Shown: one piece after another, positions 17,502 to 26,125 of the stretch
Layout of the letters: each line of letters opens with the position of its first letter
Position numbering within the stretch: position 1 is the first letter of the stretch
Source of the DNA: CAVPOO01 sp963707015
Lineage (GTDB): Bacteria; Pseudomonadota; Gammaproteobacteria; Thiohalobacterales; Thiohalobacteraceae
Direction: 5' to 3'
Length of the DNA: 64,000 nt
NCBI GenBank assembly: GCA_963707015.1
Contig: CAVPOO010000004.1
Span: forward strand, 62,001-126,000
Notes under the pieces: generated by a model
The model's database searches: none
The model's input: the letters and a program-made list of their open reading frames with translations, nothing else
Told to the model about the DNA's origin: nothing
Translations under genes and position numbers: made by a program

Positions 17502-19790
17502 ATGCAACGCGTAATAACCCTGCTCTGCGTCTTACTGCTGACTCCCTTATCGATCGGAACCGCGGGCGCGGTCGAGGTGAATCCATACCCACCAAAACTC
17601 TCTGCCGACGGCAAGCTCGGCATCATCGGACCCAGTCTGGCAGCGGGCACCAACAGCTCGCAGATGTGCGACAGCGAGGACTCTGTGCAGTGCATCGAGA
17701 ACGTCCTGGGGGTCCAGAGCCGGGAGTGGAGTCATGCGGGTGGCAACAAGAGCTGGTCGATTGCCTCGCTGCTTGGCTTCGACGCGGACCACGTCGTTGA
17801 CGCATCGGACGATGGCGAAGAGTGGAAGGACGCCCTGGGACAGGCGAGCACCATCATGGCGGATCCGCAAGTCGAGGCGGTCTTTATCATACTCGGCGGC
17901 AACAATGTGTGCGCACCGTTTGGCCATGATTACACGGGCGATCTGACTGCCATCTCGGCGCATATTGACGAAACCCTGCTGTTTCTCACCGACACCTTAC
18001 CCGCGGGCGGGCGCATCTACTGGAGCGGGGTGCTTGATGTCACCCAGCTGCGCAGCCTGATGGCCGACCGCGATCACAACTACTGGTTCGAAAACTGCCA
18101 GGCGTTCTGGGATCTGGACGGGGAGAAGATCAAGGACAGTGCGGCGAATGACATCTGCGACCATTACTTCGATCACAGGGTCTGTCAGGCCGCGAGTGCC
18201 GTGGAGGAGGCCAAAGACCGGGTGCTGGAACTCGTGCTCGACAGGGCACTGGACTCCGCAACGGTCAGGGAAGGACCCTGCGGCAAGGTGCTGAACAGCC
18301 GTTCCACTGCCCAGGATGTGGAGGAGGCCCGCCAGTTCACCCTGGCACTGAATGCGCTGATGGCGAGCAAGGCCCAGCAATACAATGGCCGGAACGATGT
18401 CACCATCTACTACAATGACAACCTGTTCAGTGCCTCGGCCGGGATCAAGCCCTATTATGTCTCCCGGCTGGATTGTTTCCATCCGAACCGCACCGGCCAG
18501 CAGTTTCTCGCCAGCGAGATCTGGCGTGGTTTCAATCCGAATGTCGGTTCGCTCAGCAAGGTCTTTTTCGATGAGTTCGACAGCCAGGACTACTGTGCGC
18601 AGGAATTCCCCAGCGGGGAAGGCTGCTGGACCGAGGTTGGCGAAGCGGATGGACCGTTGCTCGGCGACATTCAGATCAACCTGCGCGAACTCCGGGTTCA
18701 GAACAACAACCGCGGGCTCGAGCACCGCCTCAACCTGAAAGGCCTCGAAGAGGCCTGGCTCTCGTTCAATTGGCGGCGCGAGGATCTCGACCAGCTCGAC
18801 GACTATGCCTCTCTTGACATCTCGCCCGACGGCGGCCAGACCTGGCACTTCGTGGTCGACTGGTTCCGCGGGGATGCCGACGACTTCAACATGCACCGGG
18901 GCTCTTACTACGACATCAGCCCCTATGCCACGGCAGACACCTTGATCCGCTTCATCGGTTCCAGCAGCCTGGGTGATCAGGACAAGGTCTTCTTCGACAA
19001 CGTGAAGGTCAGCGGCTGGTACCCTGTGACCAATCAGGCCCTGCAGTCCGCCATCTTACCCGCGAGCCGCTCGGTGCAGGTGGGCAGCACCGCAACAGCC
19101 TTTGCCGCCCTCATCAACTCGGGCGACGCCACCGCCACGGGCTGCGCCATCGCCCCACTGACCAGCGTCGCCGCGAACTTCTCGTATCAGACCATGAACG
19201 CGGCGGGCGCACCGATCGGCAGCCCGGATACGCCAGTCGATATCCCGGCCGGTGCCCTGCAGACCTTCGTGCTCGCCTTTACGCCCACGGCGCCGTTCGA
19301 CTCAACCGACGTCAGCCTGAACTTCACCTGTGACGCCGTACCCGCACCGATCATCACCGGCGTCAATACCCTGCTGCTGTCGGCCTCCGCCACGCCGGTT
19401 CCCGACATCATCGCCCTGGCAGCGACCGCCTCCGGCGACGGCATTGTCCGGGTGCCCGGCGCAGGCGCCTCGGCGGCCTTCGCGGTGGCAACGGCCAATA
19501 CCGGCTCGGGCGGGCTGATCACTGCATCCGCCGACACCGGCAGCACCAGCCTGCCGCTGGCGCTGTTCCTGTGCGAGACGCAGCCGGGCACGGGCGCCTG
19601 TCAGGCGCCGCCAGCGGCGAGCGTGACAACAAACATCGCGGCGGGAGCAACACCGGGCTTTGCGGTCTTCGTCGTCGCCACCGGCGACGTGCCCTTCGAC
19701 CCCGCCGGTAAGCGTGTCTTCGTTCGATTCAAGGATTCGCAGGCCGTCACCCGCGGTGCGACCAGCGTCGCCGTGACGACGGCACCCTAA
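17502..19790 (+). CDS. Secreted multidomain SGNH/GDSL-type hydrolase
   Basis: 762 residues from the ATG at 17502 (GGAGAGG at 17491-17497). A signal peptide (MQRVITLLCVLLLTPLSIGTAGA) precedes a catalytic SGNH fold of about 320 residues: block I GPSLAAGT with Ser45, block III GGNN (132-135) and block V DCFH (Asp324/His327). A beta-sandwich-like region (about 365-500) and a C-terminal region (about 520-760) of tandem adhesin-like domains (ITGVNTLLLSASATPVPDII, GASAAFAVATANTGSGG) follow. Family members are esterases or lipases acting on acyl or acetyl groups of polysaccharides or lipids; the substrate is not evident. Bracketed by the two minisatellites. Confidence 0.75.
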   Translation: MQRVITLLCVLLLTPLSIGTAGAVEVNPYPPKLSADGKLGIIGPSLAAGTNSSQMCDSEDSVQCIENVLGVQSREWSHAGGNKSWSIASLLGFDADHVVDASDDGEEWKDALGQASTIMADPQVEAVFIILGGNNVCAPFGHDYTGDLTAISAHIDETLLFLTDTLPAGGRIYWSGVLDVTQLRSLMADRDHNYWFENCQAFWDLDGEKIKDSAANDICDHYFDHRVCQAASAVEEAKDRVLELVLDRALDSATVREGPCGKVLNSRSTAQDVEEARQFTLALNALMASKAQQYNGRNDVTIYYNDNLFSASAGIKPYYVSRLDCFHPNRTGQQFLASEIWRGFNPNVGSLSKVFFDEFDSQDYCAQEFPSGEGCWTEVGEADGPLLGDIQINLRELRVQNNNRGLEHRLNLKGLEEAWLSFNWRREDLDQLDDYASLDISPDGGQTWHFVVDWFRGDADDFNMHRGSYYDISPYATADTLIRFIGSSSLGDQDKVFFDNVKVSGWYPVTNQALQSAILPASRSVQVGSTATAFAALINSGDATATGCAIAPLTSVAANFSYQTMNAAGAPIGSPDTPVDIPAGALQTFVLAFTPTAPFDSTDVSLNFTCDAVPAPIITGVNTLLLSASATPVPDIIALAATASGDGIVRVPGAGASAAFAVATANTGSGGLITASADTGSTSLPLALFLCETQPGTGACQAPPAASVTTNIAAGATPGFAVFVVATGDVPFDPAGKRVFVRFKDSQAVTRGATSVAVTTAP

Positions 19791-19792
19791 AC

Positions 19793-19970
<178 letters not shown>

Positions 19971-19975
19971 CTCAG

Positions 19976-20770
19976 CTAATGCAGTCGTGCATTGCGCGCA
20001 TACATATCTGTGATGGACTCCATGAGCAACAGGATCTTTTCGCTTGCATCTGCCACGATCAATGGATAAACCGTGCCATCCTGCATGCCTATTGCACTGT
20101 CCAGCCACATCCATTGACGTGCGACTGCCTCGAGCTTGTTGCTGATAGCAGGCGTGTTTTCAACAGCGGAGATCAAGGTATCCAGGCCTCCCTTGAACTC
20201 ATTTGCGGCGCGCAGCATCTGCTCCCGGGCCGCGCGCGTTTCCACGTTCGCCGCATATAACATGTAGTATTTCGCAAGACGCTGCGACAGCATGCGCTGC
20301 CGGCCGGAGATATTCACCAGGCGCCCAAACTCACTGCCAGAAGCATCTTCCAGCAGCTGTACCACGTCCTCACAGGCCTGCAGCAAAACTTCCCCCGCCC
20401 GGTTCAACTCTGCTGCATCCACCAGCGACGGCGTGGCCAGCGCCTTCTCCCTGAAGGGTTGCCACAGCGTCTCGATCCGGCTGAGTGCCATGCTGACTTC
20501 CTGTGTAGAAGTGAAGCGCTGCAGCTTCAGCAGCTGCCTCTCAAACAATGCCACTGACGCCTGTAATTGTTCCCGTGACAGCTCGGTGTTTGTACCCAGC
20601 TCAATCTGCAGGTAGCTCTTCGTTATGCGCTGCGTGAGCATGCGCTGGCGCCCCGCGACATTGATGGCAGCGGCGTAGTCGAGTTCGCCTGCAATAACCG
20701 GGGTGACCGGCCAGGCACTGAAAAATACGGCAACAAGCCACGCCACCGACACAGCACGAAAGTAAGTCAT
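19976..20770 (-). CDS. Secreted protein with two PilJ-type N-terminal sensory domains
   Basis: 264 residues. A signal peptide (MTYFRAVSVAWLVAVFFSAWPVTPVIA) precedes two copies of the type IV pili chemotaxis transducer N-terminal domain, recognised by INVAGRQRMLTQRITKSYLQ (36-55) and LVNISGRQRMLSQRLAKYYML (151-171). In PilJ and NarX-like receptors this helical bundle senses ligands such as nitrate. Here there is no transmembrane anchor after it and no methyl-accepting, HAMP or kinase part, so it is a free periplasmic ligand-binding protein. The GRQRM..R core, including the Arg residues, is intact in both copies. Convergent with the SGNH gene. Confidence 0.82.
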   Translation of the reverse strand: MTYFRAVSVAWLVAVFFSAWPVTPVIAGELDYAAAINVAGRQRMLTQRITKSYLQIELGTNTELSREQLQASVALFERQLLKLQRFTSTQEVSMALSRIETLWQPFREKALATPSLVDAAELNRAGEVLLQACEDVVQLLEDASGSEFGRLVNISGRQRMLSQRLAKYYMLYAANVETRAAREQMLRAANEFKGGLDTLISAVENTPAISNKLEAVARQWMWLDSAIGMQDGTVYPLIVADASEKILLLMESITDMYARNARLH

Positions 20771-20885
20771 ACGATAACTCCTACAGCGTCACAGACTGTC
20801 ACCGCTCAATACACATCCGGGACGAAGCCATTGACTCAGGCGGTTCCCAAATCGACGCAGGGTGAGTCAGGCACGCAGTTTGCGC

Positions 20886-20933
20886 CGTAACCCGCCATGC
20901 GTTGTGTTACTTCGTAACGCATGGCGGGTTACG
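20886..20933. repeat. REP-like perfect hairpin
   Basis: CGTAACCCGCCATGCGTT (20886-20903) and its exact complement AACGCATGGCGGGTTACG (20916-20933) form an 18-bp stem with a 12-base loop, followed by an A-run on the plus strand. The GTAACCCGCC/GGCGGGTTAC core is of the type found as an interspersed palindrome in many bacterial genomes. It lies in the 289-base gap between two minus-strand genes; the T-run expected for a minus-strand terminator is on the wrong side, so I call it a repeat rather than a terminator. Confidence 0.75.
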
Positions 20934-21059
20934 CAAAAAAAACCAACCCATACATTTCGACTTGAGTAGATTCCCTTCACATCCGAGACCGATAATTCGT
21001 CAGAACGTTCGATCGCTTGGCAACCAGCCGTTGGCCGCCTCGTGACAGAGTGATACAGG

Positions 21060-21284
21060 CTAGTCCAGTGCCGGCCCGAGGGTGAACTCCACCGGTTCGA
21101 ACCCGTGATCTTCCAGCACGGCGGCGATGTCGTCCCAGTCACAGTCCGGGTTTTCTTCCTCGACGCTGGCGATGAGTCCGGTCACGTGCCGAAAGGCCTC
21201 GTGTTCTTCGAAGTCATCGGGCACCCGGATCAGTCGGATCAACGTAGCGTCGCTGGCCGGCAAAACCATCAGTCCTGCGCTCAT
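21060..21284 (-). CDS. Small acidic hypothetical protein (74 aa)
   Basis: ATG at 21284 preceded by GGAGGGATGTT (good ribosome site). The protein MSAGLMVLPASDATLIRLIRVPDDFEEHEAFRHVTG... is acidic (many Asp/Glu, EEENPDCDWDDIAAVLEDHGFE) and soluble, with no signal peptide. I do not recognise the family. It lies 34 bases downstream of the OmpA-family gene on the same strand, and may be co-transcribed with it. An overlapping alternative frame at 20867-21142 has neither ribosome site nor family features. Confidence 0.65.
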   Translation of the reverse strand: MSAGLMVLPASDATLIRLIRVPDDFEEHEAFRHVTGLIASVEEENPDCDWDDIAAVLEDHGFEPVEFTLGPALD

Positions 21285-21318
21285 AACATCCCTCCAAGTT
21301 CAGTCTGGCGCGTGCCGT

Positions 21319-23064
21319 TCAGGGCCGCCTGCGCAATTCAACGCGGCGGTTTCGCACGAGCCCTTCCCATGTGCTGTTGTCTGCCACCGGCTGCTCGGCA
21401 CCGTAGCCATGCGCGGTGAGGTTGTCGCGGTTGACGCCCTGCGTAATCAGGTATTTCCTGACCGTCTCGGCCCGCTGCTGGGACAGCCATAGATTGTAGG
21501 CCGGGTCGCCCTGCGCGTCGGCGTGACCCGCAACCTCGAGCTTCAGATCCGGGTACTGTTCCAGGATGCCGGCAACCCGATCGAGGATCGCGTGCGATTC
21601 ATCGGTGAGCTCATGCGAATCATAGCGGAAACCGACACCCTCCAGCGTCATGGTGGCATTGAGCACACAACCGGTCGGCCCCACGGCTACACCTTTCTCG
21701 GTCTCGGGGCACAGATCAAGGCTGTCCGACACGCCGTCCTGGTCGACGTCCAGGCTGGCGGGCATGGTTCCAGTGGTCATCATTGCGACACTCTCCTGCG
21801 CGGTCTGCGTTGCGAGACCGCCAGCCAAACCTCCGGCGGCCTGACGAAGCTGTTCCGCCTCTTCACGGGCGACCGTCACGGCAGCCTCGGCCTCGGCCAG
21901 TTCCGTCTCACGCGCGGACAGCGCACGGTCCAGTGCGTCGCGTGCCGCAAGCGCCTGGGCCAGCGACTGACGGGCGCTCGCCGTTTCGCTGTTGGCTCCC
22001 TCCAGCTCAGCGTCAAGCTCGACCAGTTGTGCATGACACGCCTGGTACTGCGACTGCGCGGTGACCAGCTCCTCGCGGGACGCAGTCGCCTCGGTCTGCA
22101 CACGCAACAGTTCCTCGCGGGACGCAGCCGCCGCGGTCTGCACACCCAACAGTTCCTCCCGGGACGCAGCCGCCTGGCTCTGCGCACTCAACAGCTCCTC
22201 GCGGGACGCAGCCGCCTGGCTCTGCGCACTCAACAGCTCCTCGCGGGACGCAGCCGCCTGGCTCTGCGCACTCAACAGCTCCTCCCGGGACACAGCCGCC
22301 TGGCTCTGCGCACTCAACAGCTCCTCGCGGGACGCAGCCGCCTGGCTCTGCGCACTCAACAGTTCCTCGCGGAACGCAGCCGCCTCGGTCTGTGCCTGGG
22401 ACAACGCTGCCGTGGCGTCCTGCAACTCGTTTCTCAACTCGGCGAGGTGCCGCTCCCGGTCCGCAAGCTCGCTGCGCAGTTGCGCGCCCTCCTCCGTCCG
22501 GCTCAGTGCCAGGGTCTGACTGCTCGCCATCTGCTCCCGGTTCTGGGCCAGCGTGGCTTTCGCCGCCTCCAGCTCGGCCTTCATCTGCATCGCCAGGGTC
22601 TGCGCCCTGTCGCGCTCAGCCGCAGCCCCGGCGAGTTGCTCGCGCAGCAGACGCTGCTCGGCCAGACCCTGCTGGTAATCGGCGTACGCACGCTCGAGCG
22701 CGGCCTGTGCGTGCTCCAGCAAGGCCTGGGTATTCTGCAGCTCCTGATGGACGCTATACAGCTCCGCGCGGTTCGCCTCGAACTCGGCCTGGAACTGGTA
22801 CCACTCGGCGGTGACTGCGGCCGCGGCAGGTTGCGGGGCCGTGACGCCGGGCTGCGCCTGGCCTGGCGCCATGGGTGGCAAGGGCTCCCAGGAACCGGCG
22901 CTCCATGCCGGGTTCGGGGGCGCCGGGGCATACCAGTCCGGTACCGCCCGGGTTTCGGGAACGGCGCCCATTGCCGCCGTCGCCTCATCGGACCAGGCCG
23001 GGCCGCCGGCCAAAGCGAACAGGACGGCAGTGATACTCCTCACAGCAGACAGACGTACTTTCAT
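21319..23064 (-). CDS. OmpA-family peptidoglycan-binding protein with long coiled coil and 14-residue repeats
   Basis: 581 residues from the ATG at 23064 (GGGAGGAAG upstream); a longer in-frame reading to 23292 lacks a signal peptide at its start. A signal sequence ends near GPAWSDEA. A Pro-rich segment and a long alpha-helical coiled coil (about 90-410) follow, including tandem SREELLSAQSQAAA units. After a short thrombospondin-type-3-like motif (DVDQDGVSDSLDLCPETEKG) comes an OmpA C-terminal domain (FRYDSHELTDESHAILDRVAGIL...GHADAQGDPAYNLWLSQQRAETVRKYL...RRVELRRR) that binds peptidoglycan. Likely an envelope-spanning structural or tethering protein. Confidence 0.85.
   Translation of the reverse strand: MKVRLSAVRSITAVLFALAGGPAWSDEATAAMGAVPETRAVPDWYAPAPPNPAWSAGSWEPLPPMAPGQAQPGVTAPQPAAAAVTAEWYQFQAEFEANRAELYSVHQELQNTQALLEHAQAALERAYADYQQGLAEQRLLREQLAGAAAERDRAQTLAMQMKAELEAAKATLAQNREQMASSQTLALSRTEEGAQLRSELADRERHLAELRNELQDATAALSQAQTEAAAFREELLSAQSQAAASREELLSAQSQAAVSREELLSAQSQAAASREELLSAQSQAAASREELLSAQSQAAASREELLGVQTAAAASREELLRVQTEATASREELVTAQSQYQACHAQLVELDAELEGANSETASARQSLAQALAARDALDRALSARETELAEAEAAVTVAREEAEQLRQAAGGLAGGLATQTAQESVAMMTTGTMPASLDVDQDGVSDSLDLCPETEKGVAVGPTGCVLNATMTLEGVGFRYDSHELTDESHAILDRVAGILEQYPDLKLEVAGHADAQGDPAYNLWLSQQRAETVRKYLITQGVNRDNLTAHGYGAEQPVADNSTWEGLVRNRRVELRRRP
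22069..22395 (-). repeat. 42-bp tandem repeat encoding 14-residue coiled-coil units
   Basis: About seven to eight copies of a 42-base unit (plus-strand reading CTCCTCGCGGGACGCAGCC followed by GCCTGGCTCTGCGCACTCAACAG, with few substitutions) inside the OmpA-family gene. Each unit encodes SREELLSAQSQAAA, i.e. two heptads. The five central units are nearly identical at DNA level, while the outer ones differ more (GVQTAAAA, RVQTEATA). The recent homogenisation implies copy-number change by slippage or recombination without frame loss. Confidence 0.9.
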
Positions 23065-23288
23065 GACGCGCTTCTTCCTCCCTGACCAGGATTCTGTATC
23101 GCGGGACCGCTGCACGTGCCGCTCCATCGACGTGCACGCCCTGCCCCATTCCCCCCAACGAATGCCACGAAGTATAAGCGTATAAGCGGGCGAAGAGGTA
23201 CCGGTGACAATTGAACCCGGCCCTGCTTCCGGCGACAGGTGGCTGCGCCAACCAAGCGTTTGATCGGAGCCGCCGACCGCAAACCGGT

Positions 23289-23690
23289 TCAAGCCAACGC
23301 GGGTGAACTCGGACTGAAAGGGTCGTGCGTATTCTGCGAGGCCTGCGCGATCAACAGGGCCAGGATCCCTTCGGCCGCACCCAGGTACGGCGCAAGGCGG
23401 ATCTGCACGGATGGGTATTCTTCACGGACAAGGTCTATTTCCGCGGGTATGTCGGCAACGACATGGCGCCCGGCCGAGAGGAAATAGGGCAGCACCACCA
23501 CCTCGTCGGCGCCCGCGGCAATCGCCCGGCGCAAGCCGCCCGGAATCGAGGGTTCCGCCAATTCCAGAAAGGCGCACTCGACGCAGGCAAAGCTGTGCTC
23601 GGCTTCGCGCAACTGCCGCGCCAGTGCGCGGACCTCTTCGTTGGACGCGGCGCGACGGCTGCCATGCGCGACCAATAACAGACTCTTCAT
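23289..23690 (-). CDS. CbiX-like single-domain chelatase (sirohydrochlorin chelatase family)
   Basis: 133 residues. Begins MKSLLLVAHGSRRAASNEE, the diagnostic first strand and metal-binding His of CbiX/SirB chelatases, with the second His in LPYFLSAGRHVVADIP and the ECAFLELAEPSI block. Single-domain CbiX proteins insert Co2+, Ni2+ or Fe2+ into sirohydrochlorin, feeding B12, siroheme or F430 synthesis. Its gene follows hemH on the same strand after 69 bases, so two chelatases acting on tetrapyrroles are clustered. The metal cannot be assigned from sequence; siroheme iron insertion would suit a sulfur organism. Confidence 0.85.
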   Translation of the reverse strand: MKSLLLVAHGSRRAASNEEVRALARQLREAEHSFACVECAFLELAEPSIPGGLRRAIAAGADEVVVLPYFLSAGRHVVADIPAEIDLVREEYPSVQIRLAPYLGAAEGILALLIAQASQNTHDPFSPSSPALA

Positions 23691-23759
23691 CTCCAGATTC
23701 TCCTGAAATGCGCTCTTCTGTGCGGCGCCGCGACCCGATGACGGCGCGGGGATACGACT

Positions 23760-24857
23760 TCAGTTCGTGGCCCCGGCCACCAGCGCCCGGGATTTGCGCT
23801 GTGCCAGCTCGACATCGCGCGCCGCTCCCGTTTCCGGCAGTACCCAGCCCTGCACGTGCTGTGCAACCAGACCGGCAAGCATGTCGATGTGCGCGGCCCC
23901 GTCGTTCAGGCAGGGGATATAACCGTACGTTGCCCCGCCGGCCTGCAGAAATGTGTCGCGGTTTTCCATCGCGATCTCTTCCAGGGTTTCCAGGCAATCG
24001 GCGCTGAAGCCGGGGCAGATGACGTGCACGTTTTTCACACCCTCTTTGGCCAGGGCCGCGAGGGTGTGGTCGGTATAGGGCTTGAGCCACTCCCTGGGAC
24101 CCAGCCGGGACTGAAAGGTCAGTCGCCAGCGTTGCGCCGGAAGCGCGAGGGCATCCGCCAACAGGCGGGCCGTCTTGTGACACTCGCAGAAATAGGGATC
24201 GCCGGCCAGCAAGTATTCTTTGGGAAGCCCGTGAAATGACATCACCAGGGTCTCCGGTTCGCCGTGCGATGACCAGTACTCGCGCACACTGGCCGCCAGC
24301 GTCTCGATGTAGGCAGGGTTATCGTGGTAATGATTGACAAACCGCAGCTCCGGTAACCAGCGCCAGTTGCGCAGCTCGGCCGCCACCGCGTCGAAGGTCG
24401 AGGCCATTGTCGAGGCGGAGTATTGCGGATACAGCGGCAACACCAGTATGTGACGGGCGCCGGCCTTACGCAGTTCTTCCAGACCGGCGGCGATGGAAGG
24501 TTTGCCGTAACGCATTGCGAGCGCCACCTTGACCGGTGCGGCGAAGCGCTGCGCCAGCGCGGCCTGCAGCGCCTCGGCCTGCTTTCTGGAAATGACCAGC
24601 AGGGGCGAGCCCTGCTCCGTCCAGACCTTTGCGTAGGCGGCCGCCGAGCGACGCGGGCGGGTATTGAGGATGACCAGGTTGAGCACCAGCCACCACACCG
24701 GACGCGGCACCTCCACCACACGGGGGTCCCACAGAAACTCCTTGAGATAGCGGCGCACGTCCGCCGGTTCGGCGGAATTCGGGGTGCCCAGGTTGGTCAG
24801 GAGAATGCCGAGGCTCTCCGGTTCGTCGTGCCTGAAGTCGGCGGCATGCTGTTTCAT
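23760..24857 (-). CDS. hemH: Ferrochelatase
   Basis: 365 residues, the usual size. Starts with a variable 15-residue tail, then GILLTNLGTPNSAEPADVRRYLKEFLWDPRVVEVPR, the porphyrin-binding SFHGLPKEYLLAGDPYFCECHKTA with the catalytic His, SRLGPREWLKPYT, and VICPGFSADCLETLEEIAMENRDTF. It inserts Fe2+ into protoporphyrin IX, the last step of protohaem synthesis, at the cytoplasmic membrane. The ATG at 24857 lies only six bases from the CTAG end of repeat copy C, so the mobile element abuts the 5' untranslated region and no strong ribosome site is visible there. Confidence 0.95.
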   Translation of the reverse strand: MKQHAADFRHDEPESLGILLTNLGTPNSAEPADVRRYLKEFLWDPRVVEVPRPVWWLVLNLVILNTRPRRSAAAYAKVWTEQGSPLLVISRKQAEALQAALAQRFAAPVKVALAMRYGKPSIAAGLEELRKAGARHILVLPLYPQYSASTMASTFDAVAAELRNWRWLPELRFVNHYHDNPAYIETLAASVREYWSSHGEPETLVMSFHGLPKEYLLAGDPYFCECHKTARLLADALALPAQRWRLTFQSRLGPREWLKPYTDHTLAALAKEGVKNVHVICPGFSADCLETLEEIAMENRDTFLQAGGATYGYIPCLNDGAAHIDMLAGLVAQHVQGWVLPETGAARDVELAQRKSRALVAGATN

Positions 24858-24863
24858 GGCTGT

Positions 24864-25050
24864 CTAGGACTCTTTCAACTTGATATGAACGGATGCTCAC
24901 AATTGAGCCGGGTGCCAGTATTGTCGTGTATAGCCACGGAATCCACGCAAGGACACGCAAACAGGTTTGATGGGTGTTGGTTCTTTCCGTGTTTTTCCGT
25001 GGATTCCGTGGCCATACTATCTCCTCATCATCAGCTTGAAAAAGCACGAC
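24864..25050 (-). repeat. Interspersed inverted-repeat element, copy C
   Basis: 187 bp, inverted relative to copies A and B: the long end (CTAGGACTCTTTCAACTTGAT..., CTAG at 24864-24867) is on the left and the short end (ATCATCAGCTTGAAAAAGCAC) on the right. The palindromic core GCCACGGAATCCACGC / GTGGATTCCGTGGCCAT is intact. The CTAG end is six bases upstream of the hemH start. The right terminal tetranucleotide has decayed to CGAC. The rest of the 311-base gap (25051-25168) shows no other feature. Confidence 0.85.
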
Positions 25051-25168
25051 CTTTCCGCTGAATTGACTGACAGGGCCTGACTCGATCGTCCCCCGGGTCT
25101 GGCTGTCCGGCACCGGATCACGAGCCTCCATGGTACTCCATGCTCGGCGCTCGCCGGTGGCCGGCGCA

Positions 25169-26125
25169 TCAGCCAGCGGCCTGACGCAGGCGCGCCTCCA
25201 CCCGTGCGCTGTTCACCGTTTCCGGATCGATGATGCGCGGATAGAGGCGATACTGATCCTCGACCAGCATGGCCCGCGCGCATGCCGCACGTTCCAGCCT
25301 GGCGCGTGTCGCGTCGTCGAGATCCTGCAGGGTCAGTAAGCGCGGCGCCAGCCACCCGACCCACTCCGCCACCAACGACTCGGCGTCGCAATCACCCCAG
25401 ACCTCGCGCACGGTGAGTTGCGGAAACAACGACTTGTCCCAGGCGTCACCAGAAACAAGGCGGGCGGTGGCGGCCTCTACTGCGCTGCCATTGCCGTCCC
25501 CGCCCCGCAGGATCCACTGGCACGGGCCCGCCGAGTCCCGCACCTGCTTCTCGAGCCGCTCGGCATGTTGCTGGCGATGCCGGGTATCGGCGTCCGGCGG
25601 CGCCTGGTGCGCGAGGGCGCCGGCCTCGAATGCTCGTTCGAGAGGCGTTGTCACCCGCCATTGCGACGGCGGGGTCTCACGCAGATAGCGGCCGTCCACA
25701 GCACTGGAGAGCAGGGCCAGCGGCCGTCGGTCGTGATCCAGCAGCCAGCACTCATAGCGGTCTTCCAGAGGAAACGGCAGCCGCTGCAGACAGCCGGGAA
25801 GCACCCCGGATAACTGCTCCCAGGCCGTCAGCAAGAAGCTGATGTCGAGTTCCGGGTTAACCGGGGTTCGCGCGAGGCCGTCGGCTTGCGACCAGTATCC
25901 GAACCGGTAGTACCGGCGAGCCCTTGTCGCCAGACCCAGGGTTCCCCAGGGCCGCGCCGGACGTTCGGTGCGAATCTGTATCTGCCAGGCTACGCCGTCC
26001 ACGCTCAAGGCCCGCGCGTGACCGATGTCGACCACTTCCGCCACGCCGAGGAAGGGGTTGAGGCGTCGCACTGCAAAGCAGTGTGGCTGTTCAGGTGCTG
26101 CCAACCACCTGCTCCAGTTTGGCAC
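25169..26125 (-). CDS. Conserved hypothetical protein (third gene of a coupled operon)
   Basis: Up to 318 residues if started at the GTG at 26125, which overlaps the preceding small gene by 35 bases; a later start is possible. No signal peptide or membrane segments. It contains VEVVDIGHARALSVDG, a Trp/Arg/Tyr-rich stretch (ARRYYRFGYWSQADG), a helical middle (HRQQHAERLEKQVRDSAGP) and a C-terminal helical region (LLTLQDLDDATRARLERAACARAMLVEDQYRLYP). I do not recognise a named domain. It probably functions with the methyltransferase fusion and the 66-residue protein encoded just upstream on the same transcript. Confidence 0.65.
   Translation of the reverse strand: MPNWSRWLAAPEQPHCFAVRRLNPFLGVAEVVDIGHARALSVDGVAWQIQIRTERPARPWGTLGLATRARRYYRFGYWSQADGLARTPVNPELDISFLLTAWEQLSGVLPGCLQRLPFPLEDRYECWLLDHDRRPLALLSSAVDGRYLRETPPSQWRVTTPLERAFEAGALAHQAPPDADTRHRQQHAERLEKQVRDSAGPCQWILRGGDGNGSAVEAATARLVSGDAWDKSLFPQLTVREVWGDCDAESLVAEWVGWLAPRLLTLQDLDDATRARLERAACARAMLVEDQYRLYPRIIDPETVNSARVEARLRQAAG

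Noticed and set aside
20867..21142. 91-residue minus-strand frame overlapping the small acidic gene
   Set aside because: No ribosome site, crosses the REP-like hairpin and overlaps a better-supported frame.
22069..22395. Could the regular 42-bp units be a CRISPR array?
   Set aside because: Units are contiguous with no unique spacers and lie inside a coding frame encoding heptad repeats.
21523..23085. 520-residue plus-strand open frame antisense to the OmpA-family gene
   Set aside because: Simple-repeat translation of the 42-bp units; the opposite strand has signal peptide, coiled coil and OmpA domain.
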